64,000 nucleotides of DNA. Origin: Acidobacteriota bacterium (GTDB taxonomy: Bacteria; Acidobacteriota; Terriglobia; Acidiferrales; UBA7541). The stretch spans positions 62,001 to 126,000 of the forward strand of contig JABCZD010000008.1 in NCBI GenBank assembly GCA_013289855.1, given 5' to 3'. A model generated the notes under the pieces. That model made no database searches, was not told the DNA's origin, and saw nothing but the letters and a program-made list of their open reading frames with translations. The position numbers and the translations under genes were made by a program. Shown one piece after another: positions 28,545 to 37,032 of the stretch (positions within the stretch are counted from its first letter, which is position 1; the number at the start of each line of letters is the position of its first letter).

Positions 28545-29447
28545 ATGTACGTCATTCTAGGTGCCACGGGTAACATCGGTTCGGTCATTACAAACGCGCT
28601 GCTGGCGAAAGGCGAAAAGGTCCGCGTGGTCGGGCGCGGCGCCAACAAGTTGCAACCGTTCGTGGATAAGGGTGGCATTCCCTTTCCGGCGGAAATACGT
28701 GATGTCGCGGCGCTCACAAAGGCGCTGGAAGGCGCGCGTGCGGCATTTTTGCTGATACCTCCGGACCTGTCGTCGCCCGATTATCGCGCCGCCCAGGACG
28801 AGAAAAGCGACGCGCTGGCAGCGGCGGTGCAAGCTTCCGGCCTCAAATATGCAGTGAATCTCAGCAGTATTGCCGCGCAATTGCCGTCTGGTACCGGACC
28901 GATCGCAGGCCTGCATAGTGCGGAGACAAAACTGAACCGCATCTCGTCGCTGCACGTTTTGCATCTTCGCCCCGCGTATTTTATGGAAAACGAACTGCCG
29001 GCAGCGGAGTTGATTCGAAACATGGGGATATTTGGCAGCGCGCTGCGGCCGGACTTGAAAATTCCGCTCATCGCCACGCGCGACATCGGCGCTTATGCCG
29101 CGGAGCGGTTGCTGAAGCTGGATTTCTCCGGTAAATCCACGCGGGAATTGCTTGGAGCGCGGGATGTGACCAGAACGGAAATTACGTCGATCATCGGACA
29201 CGCAATTGGCAAACCGGAGCTGGCTTACGTGCAGTTTACCTACGCGCAGATGGAGCAGGCGCTGGAGCAAAAAGGCGTTACGACGAAGACTGCGCAAATG
29301 TATGTCGAAATGATGCGAGCGTTCAACGATGGCATCGCCGTTGGCGAAGAGCCCCGGTCGGCCGCTAACACCACGCCGACGACGTTTGAACAGTTCGCGC
29401 AAGAGGTGTTCGCCGCAGCGTACCGGGGCCGGGCTGCGAGCGCTTAA
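28545..29447 (+). CDS. NmrA-like NAD(P)-binding protein
   Basis: 300 residues of an atypical SDR. The N-terminal GATGNIGS (GxxGxxG dinucleotide motif) follows a short beta strand. Next come 'VRVVGRGANKLQPFV', 'AAFLLIPPDLSSPDYRAAQ' and 'LHVLHLRPAYFMEN'. It resembles NmrA/QOR2-type proteins (redox sensing or quinone reduction) rather than a histidine-degradation enzyme. It splits hutU from hutI in the same direction. AAGGAGGGACAGCC precedes the ATG, a strong ribosome site. The 150-base gap before it is GC-rich and full of short inverted repeats (about 28430-28495). Confidence 0.85.
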   Translation: MYVILGATGNIGSVITNALLAKGEKVRVVGRGANKLQPFVDKGGIPFPAEIRDVAALTKALEGARAAFLLIPPDLSSPDYRAAQDEKSDALAAAVQASGLKYAVNLSSIAAQLPSGTGPIAGLHSAETKLNRISSLHVLHLRPAYFMENELPAAELIRNMGIFGSALRPDLKIPLIATRDIGAYAAERLLKLDFSGKSTRELLGARDVTRTEITSIIGHAIGKPELAYVQFTYAQMEQALEQKGVTTKTAQMYVEMMRAFNDGIAVGEEPRSAANTTPTTFEQFAQEVFAAAYRGRAASA

Positions 29448-29517
29448 CACACGTCGCGATCTGTAACGTGGGTGACGCTGCGTCCTCGGTTTCCGGAACT
29501 CGGGCATAATACTGTTC

Positions 29518-30783
29518 GTGAGTGGTTCCCTTCTGATTACAGGTGCGTCGCAACTGCTGACGCTGCGCGGGCGTGGGGCGCGACGAGGTGATTCTCTTTC
29601 TGAATTGGGGATCGTTAACGAGGGAGCGCTGCTCCTTCGCGACGGCGTGATTATTGCCGTAGGCGCGCGGGCGAAGGTGGAGCGGCTTCCCGAGGCGAAG
29701 CGCGCCGAAAAGATTGATGTTGATGGGCGAGTGGTGCTGCCGGGATTTGTGGATTCGCACACGCACCTGGTGCATGCCGCGAGCCGCGCGGAAGAATATG
29801 AGCTGAAGATTGCCGGAGCAAGTTACGAGGAGATTGCACGCAAAGGCGGAGGGATTCTTAATTCGGTACAAAAACTGCGCGCGGCGACCGAAGAAGCTTT
29901 GCGCGTGCGAGCGCTCGGCGCGCTTGCGCAGTTCGCGGCTTACGGAACTACCACGATTGAGGCGAAAAGCGGGTACGGACTGAACCTGGCGAGCGAGCTG
30001 AAAATTCTGGGGCTGCATCGGAGCCTCGCCACGCGGCAGCCCATCGAGATTGTTTCTACTTTTTTGGGCGCGCATGTGGTTCCGGCGGAGTATCGCGGCA
30101 AAGCGGATGGCACGGAACGCTATATTCGATTGCTTGTCGATAGAATAATGCCGGAGGTAGTGGCTGGACGCCTGGCGGAATTTTGCGATGTGTTTTGCGA
30201 CCGCGGAGCGTTTAGCCTGACGCAGTCGCGAGGGATTTTGCAAGCGGGTGTGAAGTATGGTCTCGCGCCGCGGATTCATGCGGAACAACTTTCGCGTACT
30301 GGAGCCGCGCAACTCGCGGTGAAGCTAGGGGCAGCCAGTTGCGATCATCTGGAACAGGTGAACAGCCCCGACATCCGGGCGCTCGGTAAATCGAATACCG
30401 TGGCGACGCTTTTGCCTGGTTGTGATTTTCATCTGGGCTTGAAGAAATATGCGCCGGCCCGCGCGTTGATTGAGGCGGGCGCGATTGTGGCACTGGCTAC
30501 CGACTATAATCCCGGGACTAGCCCCACACCCAGCATGCCGATGATTCTTTCGCTGGCTTGCACGCAATTGCGGATGACGCCGGAGGAGGCGATTACGGCC
30601 GCTACGATAAATGGGGCTTACGCATTGCGGCTTGAGGCCACCATTGGGTCGCTTGAAGCCGGGAAACAGGCGGACCTCGCGGTGTTCGATGTGGCGGATT
30701 ACCGCGAAATTCCCTATTATTTTGGAGTGAACAATTGTTCGATAACTTTGAAGCGCGGCCAGATCATTTACGCCAGCGAATAG
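29518..30783 (+). CDS. hutI: imidazolonepropionase
   Basis: 421 residues from GTG 29518. It opens the imidazolone ring to N-formimino-L-glutamate. Amidohydrolase features: 'DGRVVLPGFVDSHTHLVHAASR' in pieces (HTH metal motif), 'TIEAKSGYGLN', 'FLGAHVVPAEY', 'RIHAEQLS' and 'ATDYNPGTSPTPSMP' (metal-binding Asp). The length matches the family (about 405-420). A 70-base gap separates it from the NmrA-like gene, and ftcD begins 58 bases downstream. No ATG alternative near the N-terminus fits as well. Confidence 0.95.
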   Translation: MSGSLLITGASQLLTLRGRGARRGDSLSELGIVNEGALLLRDGVIIAVGARAKVERLPEAKRAEKIDVDGRVVLPGFVDSHTHLVHAASRAEEYELKIAGASYEEIARKGGGILNSVQKLRAATEEALRVRALGALAQFAAYGTTTIEAKSGYGLNLASELKILGLHRSLATRQPIEIVSTFLGAHVVPAEYRGKADGTERYIRLLVDRIMPEVVAGRLAEFCDVFCDRGAFSLTQSRGILQAGVKYGLAPRIHAEQLSRTGAAQLAVKLGAASCDHLEQVNSPDIRALGKSNTVATLLPGCDFHLGLKKYAPARALIEAGAIVALATDYNPGTSPTPSMPMILSLACTQLRMTPEEAITAATINGAYALRLEATIGSLEAGKQADLAVFDVADYREIPYYFGVNNCSITLKRGQIIYASE

Positions 30784-30841
30784 ACTTGGCGACATCCGAC
30801 CGAAGGTCAACCTCGACAGGCGTGGGAAACCGCAAACATTT

Positions 30842-32386
30842 ATGACCAGACTGATTGAATGCGTGCCGAATTTTTCTGAGGGGCGCGATCCGGCGAAGAT
30901 CGAGGCGATTGTTTCGACGATGAGCGCGGTGCCGGGCGTCTACATTTTGGGTCGCGAGATGGACGCCGATCACCATCGCTGCGTAGTGACCATGGCGGGC
31001 GAGCCCGATGCGGTGGCGGAGGCGGCGATTCTTGGTGCCGGCAAGGCGATGCAGTTGATCGACCTGAATGAACATTCCGGGGCGCATCCGCGAGTCGGAG
31101 CGACGGACGTGATTCCGTTTATTCCCATTGAGGGCGTTACGCTTGAGGATTGCGTAGCGTTGGCGCGGCGAGTAGGCGAGGAACTCTGGAAACGCTACCG
31201 GATTCCGGTGTTTTTTTATGAGGCGGCGGCGACGCGCCCGGATCGCGTGAATCTGGAAAATGTGCGGCGTGGACAGTTTGAAGGGCTGCGCGAGCAGCTG
31301 AAAAATAATCATGACCGGCAGCCGGACATTGGCGAACCGAAACTGCATCCTACGGCGGGCGTCACGGTGGTGGGGGCGCGCAAATTTCTGGTGGCGTACA
31401 ACGTCAATCTGAATACCGCGGACGTGGGCATCGCCAACAAGATTGCCAAGGCTATCCGATTTTCTTCCGGCGGATTGCGCTACGTTAAATCGATGGGCGT
31501 GGAATTGAAGGCGCGCGGGCTGGCGCAAGTGTCCATAAACCTTACCGATTTCGAGCAGACCCCGATGCATCGCGTATACGAACTGGTTAAACGCGAAGCA
31601 GAACGCTACGGCGTGACGCCGGTGGGCAGCGAGATCGTGGGATTGGTGCCGAAAAGGGCCATCGAAATGGCGGCCGATTTTTTCCTGCAGCTGGAAGACT
31701 TTTCTCCCTCACAAGTGTTTGAAAATAAGCTGGCCGCGGCGCTTTCCGGCGCGCCCGCGGAAAATTCAGAGAGCACGAAACTCGCACAACTGGCGCGGCC
31801 GTTTCTCGATGTCGTGGCGGCGCCATCGCCAACGCCCGGGGGCGGCAGCGTGTCCGCATTCGCCGGAGCGTCGGCGGCGGCGCTGGGGCAGATGGTGGCG
31901 GCCCTTTCGCGCAAGAAAAAATCGCAGGCGGCATTCGTGGATCGGCTGTCGACGGAATTGGATGTGCTGCGCAAGAGCGGCGATGCGCTTACCGCCGCGA
32001 TCGATCGCGACGCGCTGGCGTACGACGAGGTCTTGAAAGCATACAAGCTGCCGCAAACCAGCCCCGACGAAATCAAGTTGCGAAAACAGGAAGTGGAACG
32101 CGCTACGCGGGGTGCCACGGAAGTACCACTGGAAGTGGCTGAGCGGACAGTTGCGCTTTTCGAACAATTGGGACAACTGCATGCTATCGCGGCGGCGTCC
32201 ATGCGTTCAGACTTGCAGGTGGCGCAGCTGATGGCCGATGCCGGGGCGCGAGGCGCACTTGCTAACGTGGAAATCAACCTGGATGGCATCAACGACGCTG
32301 GGTTCGTGCAGTCGGTACGCGAAAAACTAGAGGCATTGCGTAGCCGGCTGGGGGCGACCGCGCACGAGGCCACGGCATCTAAGTAA
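30842..32386 (+). CDS. ftcD: fused glutamate formiminotransferase / formimino-THF cyclodeaminase
   Basis: 514 residues, two enzymes in one chain as in animal FTCD. The transferase (about 1-300; 'IECVPNFSEGRDP', 'NEHSGAHPRVGATDVIPF', 'FYEAAATRP') moves the formimino group from formiminoglutamate to tetrahydrofolate. The cyclodeaminase (about 320-505; 'VAAPSPTPGGGSVSAFAGASAAALGQM' in pieces, 'ANVEINL') releases ammonia to give 5,10-methenyl-THF. It completes hutU-hutI, so histidine carbon ends as glutamate plus a folate C1 unit. The glycine cleavage genes that load the same carrier lie 1.5 kb downstream. Confidence 0.94.
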   Translation: MTRLIECVPNFSEGRDPAKIEAIVSTMSAVPGVYILGREMDADHHRCVVTMAGEPDAVAEAAILGAGKAMQLIDLNEHSGAHPRVGATDVIPFIPIEGVTLEDCVALARRVGEELWKRYRIPVFFYEAAATRPDRVNLENVRRGQFEGLREQLKNNHDRQPDIGEPKLHPTAGVTVVGARKFLVAYNVNLNTADVGIANKIAKAIRFSSGGLRYVKSMGVELKARGLAQVSINLTDFEQTPMHRVYELVKREAERYGVTPVGSEIVGLVPKRAIEMAADFFLQLEDFSPSQVFENKLAAALSGAPAENSESTKLAQLARPFLDVVAAPSPTPGGGSVSAFAGASAAALGQMVAALSRKKKSQAAFVDRLSTELDVLRKSGDALTAAIDRDALAYDEVLKAYKLPQTSPDEIKLRKQEVERATRGATEVPLEVAERTVALFEQLGQLHAIAAASMRSDLQVAQLMADAGARGALANVEINLDGINDAGFVQSVREKLEALRSRLGATAHEATASK

Positions 32387-32418
32387 TTTTCCTCCCGGCA
32401 TTTTGAAAGGAGCACCAC

Positions 32419-33474
32419 ATGAAGTTGCACAGGATAAAATTGAGCGCCACCAAACATTTCGCGGCGCGCGTGGTTTTGACGGCTGCTGCTTTGGTGCTCG
32501 CCACTGCGTTTGCTTTGCCCAAGCCCGCCTCTGCGGGCACGCTGGGCGCGGACAAGCTCGCGCTGTTCCCCAAGGAGACCGGGGAACTCGGCTACGCCGA
32601 CATGAAAAAAGCCCGCACCATGAAATGGTTCCCGCAATTGCAGGAACAGATGCTGCCGGCGAACTTCAAGCAATTTGAGAAGTTTTTGGCGTCCGCGGGG
32701 GTGGATCCGAATTCGCAGGTGGAAGAGCTGGCTTGGGGGCTGGTGCCCGAAGGCATGACGGCGAAGACGGAGCAGGCTGGATCGTCCGCGGTGCCAACGG
32801 GCGAGCAAGTGGTGGGCGTGGCGCTGGGCAATTTTACTCCGGACGCTACGAAGGCTTATTTCAAGCAGCAAAAGCTTCCGACCTTTGAGGTGCGCGGGTA
32901 CACGCTGTATGCCTTTGGCACCGGCTCTGGCGCGAACGATTTGTTTTTTCTCTATTTCGATTCAAGCACCGCGGCGTTTGGCCACCGCAAGCTGCTCGAA
33001 GAGATGATCGAAGTGCACTTCGGCCAGGAAGACAGTTTGCTGCGCAACGACAAACTATTTCCTTTGGTTAGCGAAGCGAACGGCACGGGCATTGTGTGGA
33101 CGGTTTTGAATCCGGCGTATACGCGTTTGGCGATGCAACAACTGGCGCCGGAAGTGCAACAGTTCCCGGAAGCCGCGAAACTGATCACGCGCATGCAGAA
33201 CATGATTATTTCGGTGAACGCCGGCGACGGCATTGAGGGCAAGTTTTCGGCGGTCTGCGGATCGGTGGACGACGCGAACGCGCTGGGACAGTTGATCCAG
33301 GCGGGGATGCTTTACAAGCGTTATCAGGCGACCAAGGAAAATCCGGATCTGGCGCAGATGCTGGATCAGGCAAGCGTGACGCCGGCGGGCGATCGCGTGG
33401 TGCTGCACTTGAGTTTGTCGGATGCGCAGATGACTTCGCTGATTCAGCACAATACCTTCGCGCTGAAGATGTAA
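32419..33474 (+). CDS. secreted protein of unknown function
   Basis: 351 residues. Signal peptide about 1-39 ('VVLTAAALVLATAFALPKPASAG'). The mature part alternates strands and helices, e.g. 'DKLALFPKETGELGYADM', 'QVVGVALGNFTPDATKAYF', 'DLFFLYFDSSTAAFGHRKLLEEMI' and 'GDRVVLHLSLSDAQMTSLIQ'. That layout resembles DUF3352-type or other periplasmic proteins of Acidobacteriota, but no family is sure. AAAGGAGC precedes the ATG. It follows ftcD by only 32 bases on the same strand, so it may ride on the hut transcript. Confidence 0.65.
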   Translation: MKLHRIKLSATKHFAARVVLTAAALVLATAFALPKPASAGTLGADKLALFPKETGELGYADMKKARTMKWFPQLQEQMLPANFKQFEKFLASAGVDPNSQVEELAWGLVPEGMTAKTEQAGSSAVPTGEQVVGVALGNFTPDATKAYFKQQKLPTFEVRGYTLYAFGTGSGANDLFFLYFDSSTAAFGHRKLLEEMIEVHFGQEDSLLRNDKLFPLVSEANGTGIVWTVLNPAYTRLAMQQLAPEVQQFPEAAKLITRMQNMIISVNAGDGIEGKFSAVCGSVDDANALGQLIQAGMLYKRYQATKENPDLAQMLDQASVTPAGDRVVLHLSLSDAQMTSLIQHNTFALKM

Positions 33475-33537
33475 TTTAGGTTTACGGTGGCGCGGAAAAA
33501 GTGCCAGGCCGAAGCCCAGCAGCTACACAAGGCAGCC

Positions 33538-33717
33538 TCAATCGCCGCGGCTGTTGGCTACTGAAACGTCGCAAGCTTCCCGGCACTCCGGGCAATAGTA
33601 CAAACCATCGGAGCAGAGGCGCACGGCGTGTTGCCCTTTGCAGATGGTGCAATATTTTTCGCACGTGCAATCGGACTCGAACTTGCCGCACTGCATGCAC
33701 ATCGTCGGTTCGGGCAT
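33538..33717 (-). CDS. small zinc-ribbon-like protein
   Basis: 59 residues from the ATG at 33717, chosen because GGGAGGCTC lies at the right distance; the longer open frame has no protein character. Ten cysteines in pairs (CMQC, CTCEKYCTIC, CSDG, CPECREAC) suggest two zinc knuckles. Function unknown. It lies on the opposite strand between the secreted protein and gcvT, so it interrupts the one-carbon gene run. Confidence 0.6.
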   Translation of the reverse strand: MPEPTMCMQCGKFESDCTCEKYCTICKGQHAVRLCSDGLYYCPECREACDVSVANSRGD

Positions 33718-33920
33718 GTGAGCCTCCCAGCAGACTGTACCCGACAGCATCCCACTCATCAAGACGCGGCTGAAGCAAGCGCGGCGGTTCGGTAACTGCG
33801 ATTTCGTGAGGATTTCCTTGTTCGAGGGGGCACAAGCAAGAGTGACTATGCTATGAAAGCCATCGCTTTGACCCGGCTCGGAGGCGCGTGCTAGTATCGC
33901 TTTCCGCCCGAGTAAACAGA

Positions 33921-35096
33921 ATGGAATCGGCCACAACTCCTATCGCATCTGAGCTGCGCAAGACGGCGCTAAATGCGGTGCACCGCCGCTTGGGCGCCAA
34001 AATGGTGAATTTTGGCGGTTGGGATATGCCCATGGAGTATCCCGCGACCGGCGGGCTGGTGGCCGAACACAAGGCGGTGCGCAACGGCGTGGGGGTATTC
34101 GATGTCAGCCACATGGGCGACATTCGCGTTCACAGTGGCAGAGCGATCGGCGGCGCGCTGGCTGCGGTGCAGCACCTCAGCATGAATGACGCGTCGAAGC
34201 TGGCGATTGGGCAGGCGCACTATTCGGCGATGCTTTATCCGAACGGGACGTTTGTGGATGACGTGGTGGTGCATCGGCTGGGCGAGGATGATTTTCTGCT
34301 GGTGATTAACGCGGGAACTCGGGAAAAAGATATTAATTGGGTGCGCGAGAACACCCGCGGATTTGATTGCGTGGTCGAAGAACTGAGCGACGCGTATACG
34401 CAGCTGGCGATTCAGGGGCCTCGCGCGGTGGACGTGCTTCAGAAATTGACGGACGCCGACCTTGCCCCGATCAAGAATTATTGGTTCACGCAGGGAACCG
34501 TTTGTGGGTTGCCGAATGTCTTGATCGCACGCACTGGTTATACCGGGGAAGATGGATTTGAAATCTATGTTCCGAGCGATGCGGCTACCAGCGCAATGGT
34601 GTGGAACGCGGTGATGGACGCGGGCCGCGAATTTGGGATTTTGCCGTGCGGGCTGGGGGCGCGGAACACGCTGCGGCTCGAAGCCAAGATGGCGCTGTAT
34701 GGGCACGAAATCAGCGAGGCGATTAATGTGTGGGAAGCGGGGTTGGGTCGCTACGCTAAGATAGACAAACCCGAATTCATTGGCCGCGAGGCGCTGCTGG
34801 CCGCGAAAGGCGCGGGCGTTACGCGGGCGCTGGTGGGGCTGGAGATGATCGAGCGCGGAATCGGCCGCGACGGACACGGGTGCTGCTCGGAGAACGGTAC
34901 GGCGGTGGGAGTGATTACCAGCGGCTCGCCTTCGCCGACGTTGGGGAAAAATATTGCGCTGGCTTACGTTCCGCCGGCGCTTTCCGCTGTGGGAACGACC
35001 ATTTTTGTGGAGGTTCGCGGACAACGCGTGAAAGCGCAAGTGGTGCCCACGCCATTTTATAAACGGGTGCGAAAAGCGGCGGTGCCGGCAGCATAA
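33921..35096 (+). CDS. gcvT: aminomethyltransferase (glycine cleavage T protein)
   Basis: 391 residues from the ATG at 33921 (MESATTPIAS); the ATG at 33888 adds eleven poorly conserved residues. T protein takes the aminomethyl group from lipoyl-GcvH and makes 5,10-methylene-THF plus ammonia. Seen are 'MVNFGGWDMPMEY', 'GVGVFDVSHMGDIRV', 'RTGYTGEDGFEIYV' and 'GLGARNTLRLEAKMALYGHEI'. Next come gcvH (67-base gap), gcvPA and gcvPB. I saw no glycine-riboswitch-like double aptamer upstream; the gap is under 200 bases. Confidence 0.95.
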   Translation: MESATTPIASELRKTALNAVHRRLGAKMVNFGGWDMPMEYPATGGLVAEHKAVRNGVGVFDVSHMGDIRVHSGRAIGGALAAVQHLSMNDASKLAIGQAHYSAMLYPNGTFVDDVVVHRLGEDDFLLVINAGTREKDINWVRENTRGFDCVVEELSDAYTQLAIQGPRAVDVLQKLTDADLAPIKNYWFTQGTVCGLPNVLIARTGYTGEDGFEIYVPSDAATSAMVWNAVMDAGREFGILPCGLGARNTLRLEAKMALYGHEISEAINVWEAGLGRYAKIDKPEFIGREALLAAKGAGVTRALVGLEMIERGIGRDGHGCCSENGTAVGVITSGSPSPTLGKNIALAYVPPALSAVGTTIFVEVRGQRVKAQVVPTPFYKRVRKAAVPAA

Positions 35097-35163
35097 TTTT
35101 GTAAAGATTTTTGCAACAATTTCGCAGAGAATATTTTGCAGCTAATGACGAAAGGATTTTGCC

Positions 35164-35565
35164 ATGCCCTATCCAACGCAGTTCCGCTACACGAAAGAAC
35201 ATGAGTGGGTGGAGACCAAGGGTGACGTCGCGACCATAGGCATTACCGACTACGCGCAGCATGAACTAGGCGACGTCGTGTTCGTGGAGCTGCCGAAGGT
35301 TGGCGCGGCAGTTACGGCGGGAAAATCGTTTGGCACCGTGGAATCGGTGAAAGCGGTGAGCGAGATTTTCGCGCCCGCCGCGGGCGAAGTGCTCGAGGCC
35401 AATCCGGAGTTACAGGCCACGCCCGAAAAAATCAATACCGATCCACACGGCACGGCCTGGCTAATTAAAATCAAACTGGCTAATCCGGCGGACCTTTCCG
35501 GGTTGATGGACGCTGCCGCTTACGAAGCTTACGTTGCGGAGAAGACCAAGGAAGCCTCCGCGTAG
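35164..35565 (+). CDS. gcvH: glycine cleavage H protein (lipoyl carrier)
   Basis: 133 residues. The lipoyl-attachment lysine is Lys63 in GTVESVKAVSE. Other H-protein signatures are 'YTKEHEWVE', 'GITDYAQHELGDVVFVELP' and 'INTDPHGTAWLIKI'. It carries the aminomethyl intermediate between the P and T proteins. AAAGGATTTTGCC precedes the ATG. The next start codon follows the stop directly, so it is coupled to gcvPA. Confidence 0.96.
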   Translation: MPYPTQFRYTKEHEWVETKGDVATIGITDYAQHELGDVVFVELPKVGAAVTAGKSFGTVESVKAVSEIFAPAAGEVLEANPELQATPEKINTDPHGTAWLIKIKLANPADLSGLMDAAAYEAYVAEKTKEASA

Positions 35566-36912
35566 ATGCGCTATCTCCCAAAAAGCCCTGCCGAGCGGCA
35601 GGAAATGCTTGCTGCTATCGGAGTGAAATCCGCCGAAGAGTTGTTCTCCAGTATTCCGGAACGCTATCGATTGAAGAAGTTGTTGAATCTTCCTGGGCCG
35701 ATGTCCGAGGCCGAGGTGATCAGCTATTTCAAGGAACGCGCGGCGGAAAATTCCACGGGCTATTCCAGCTTTTTGGGGGCGGGAGTTTACAACCACCTGC
35801 GCTCCGTGGTGACCGACGTGATCATTCAGCGCGGGGAATTTCTTACCTCTTATACCCCGTATCAGGCGGAAATCACTCAGGGCACGTTGCAAGCGATCTT
35901 CGAGTTTCAGACTTTGATATGCCAGCTGACCGGGCAGGAAGTCGCTAACGCTTCGATGTATGACGGATCGACGGCGACAACCGAAGCGATATTGATGGCG
36001 GAGCGGTTGACGGATCGGCGACGCGTTTTGGTGGCGCGCTCGCTGCATCCGGAGTATCGGCACGTTTTGGGGACTTATGCGCGCAACTGTGGGTTGCAGC
36101 TGGAAGAAATTCCTTATGGTTCCGCCGGCACTATCGATCAAAAAGCGCTGCACAGTGCGCTGCGCGACGATGTTGCCGCCGTAGTGGTGCAATCGCCTAA
36201 TTTTTTTGGCGCGATTGAAGAAACCGCCGAGCTAGCCGGTGTGGTGCATGGCGTTGGCGCTTTGCTGGTGGTGGCCATCACCGAAGGCGTTTCGCTTGGA
36301 CTACTAAAGCCTCCGGCCGAGGCGGATATTGTGGCCATGGAGGGTCAGAGCTTCGGGCTCGCGCCCAGCTATGGTGGACCCTTTGTCGGCGTGATGGCTT
36401 CGCGAGATAAATTTGTGCGCCAGCTTCCAGGACGACTGGCGGGAGAGACCGCCGATACCGAGGGGCGTCGCGGCTTTGTTTTGACGCTAGCGACGCGCGA
36501 GCAGCACATCCGCCGCGAGAAGGCGACCTCGAATATTTGCACCAATCAGGCGCTTTGCGCGCTCGCGGCGACCGTGCACCTTACTTTGCTGGGCAAGGAA
36601 GGGTTGCGAGAGATGGCGCATCAGAATTTTTCGAAGGCGGCGTTTGCGCTCGGCGAGCTGGAGAAAATTCCTGGAGTGCGGCGGGCTTTCCCCGCGCCGT
36701 TCTTTAACGAGTTCACCGTGGAATTTCCTCGCTCGGTGAAGCTCGTTAATGCGCAATTGCTGAAGGATAAGATTATTGGACCTTTTGTGCTGGGGACCGC
36801 TTATCCGGAGTTGACGAAGCATGCGCTGGTTTGCGTTACGGAGACGACCTCGCGGGCGCAGATCGAGCATTTTGCTGGAGCGTTGCGGCGGGTGTTGGAG
36901 GTACCGTTGTGA
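35566..36912 (+). CDS. gcvPA: glycine dehydrogenase (decarboxylating) subunit 1
   Basis: 448 residues, the N-terminal half of P protein in organisms with split GcvP. Typical segments: 'MRYLPKSPAERQEMLAAIG', 'SSFLGAGVYNHLRSVVTDVI', 'TSYTPYQAEITQGTLQAIFEFQT' in pieces, 'NASMYDGSTATTEA' and 'KATSNICTNQALCALAATV'. The PLP lysine is in the other subunit. The ATG abuts the gcvH stop. A 120-base gap with dispersed hairpins separates it from gcvPB. Confidence 0.95.
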   Translation: MRYLPKSPAERQEMLAAIGVKSAEELFSSIPERYRLKKLLNLPGPMSEAEVISYFKERAAENSTGYSSFLGAGVYNHLRSVVTDVIIQRGEFLTSYTPYQAEITQGTLQAIFEFQTLICQLTGQEVANASMYDGSTATTEAILMAERLTDRRRVLVARSLHPEYRHVLGTYARNCGLQLEEIPYGSAGTIDQKALHSALRDDVAAVVVQSPNFFGAIEETAELAGVVHGVGALLVVAITEGVSLGLLKPPAEADIVAMEGQSFGLAPSYGGPFVGVMASRDKFVRQLPGRLAGETADTEGRRGFVLTLATREQHIRREKATSNICTNQALCALAATVHLTLLGKEGLREMAHQNFSKAAFALGELEKIPGVRRAFPAPFFNEFTVEFPRSVKLVNAQLLKDKIIGPFVLGTAYPELTKHALVCVTETTSRAQIEHFAGALRRVLEVPL

Positions 36913-36960
36913 AATGGGCGGTGCCGTTTGTGACAATCGTGGCGCGGTGGCAGAAAGCGA

Positions 36961-36985
36961 CCGCCTCAGAAGGCGGCCGCTACAA
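36961..36985 (+). repeat. dispersed hairpin repeat inside gcv operon, copy 6
   Basis: CCGCCTCAGAAGGCGG followed by CCGCTACAA, in the gcvPA-gcvPB gap. Confidence 0.7.
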
Positions 36986-36998
36986 CAGCGAAGATGCG

Positions 36999-37025
36999 CC
37001 GGGACTAAAGCCCAGCCATTACAAA
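36999..37025 (+). repeat. degenerate hairpin repeat, copy 7
   Basis: A weaker member, GGGACTAAAGCCC followed by AGCCATTACAA, 13 bases after copy 6 and just before the gcvPB start. Confidence 0.4.
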
Positions 37026-37032
37026 AACCATC

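Noticed and set aside
33475..33920. Glycine riboswitch upstream of gcvT
   Set aside because: The available gap is short, part is taken by a minus-strand zinc-ribbon gene, and no tandem aptamer-like GGAGAG blocks were seen.
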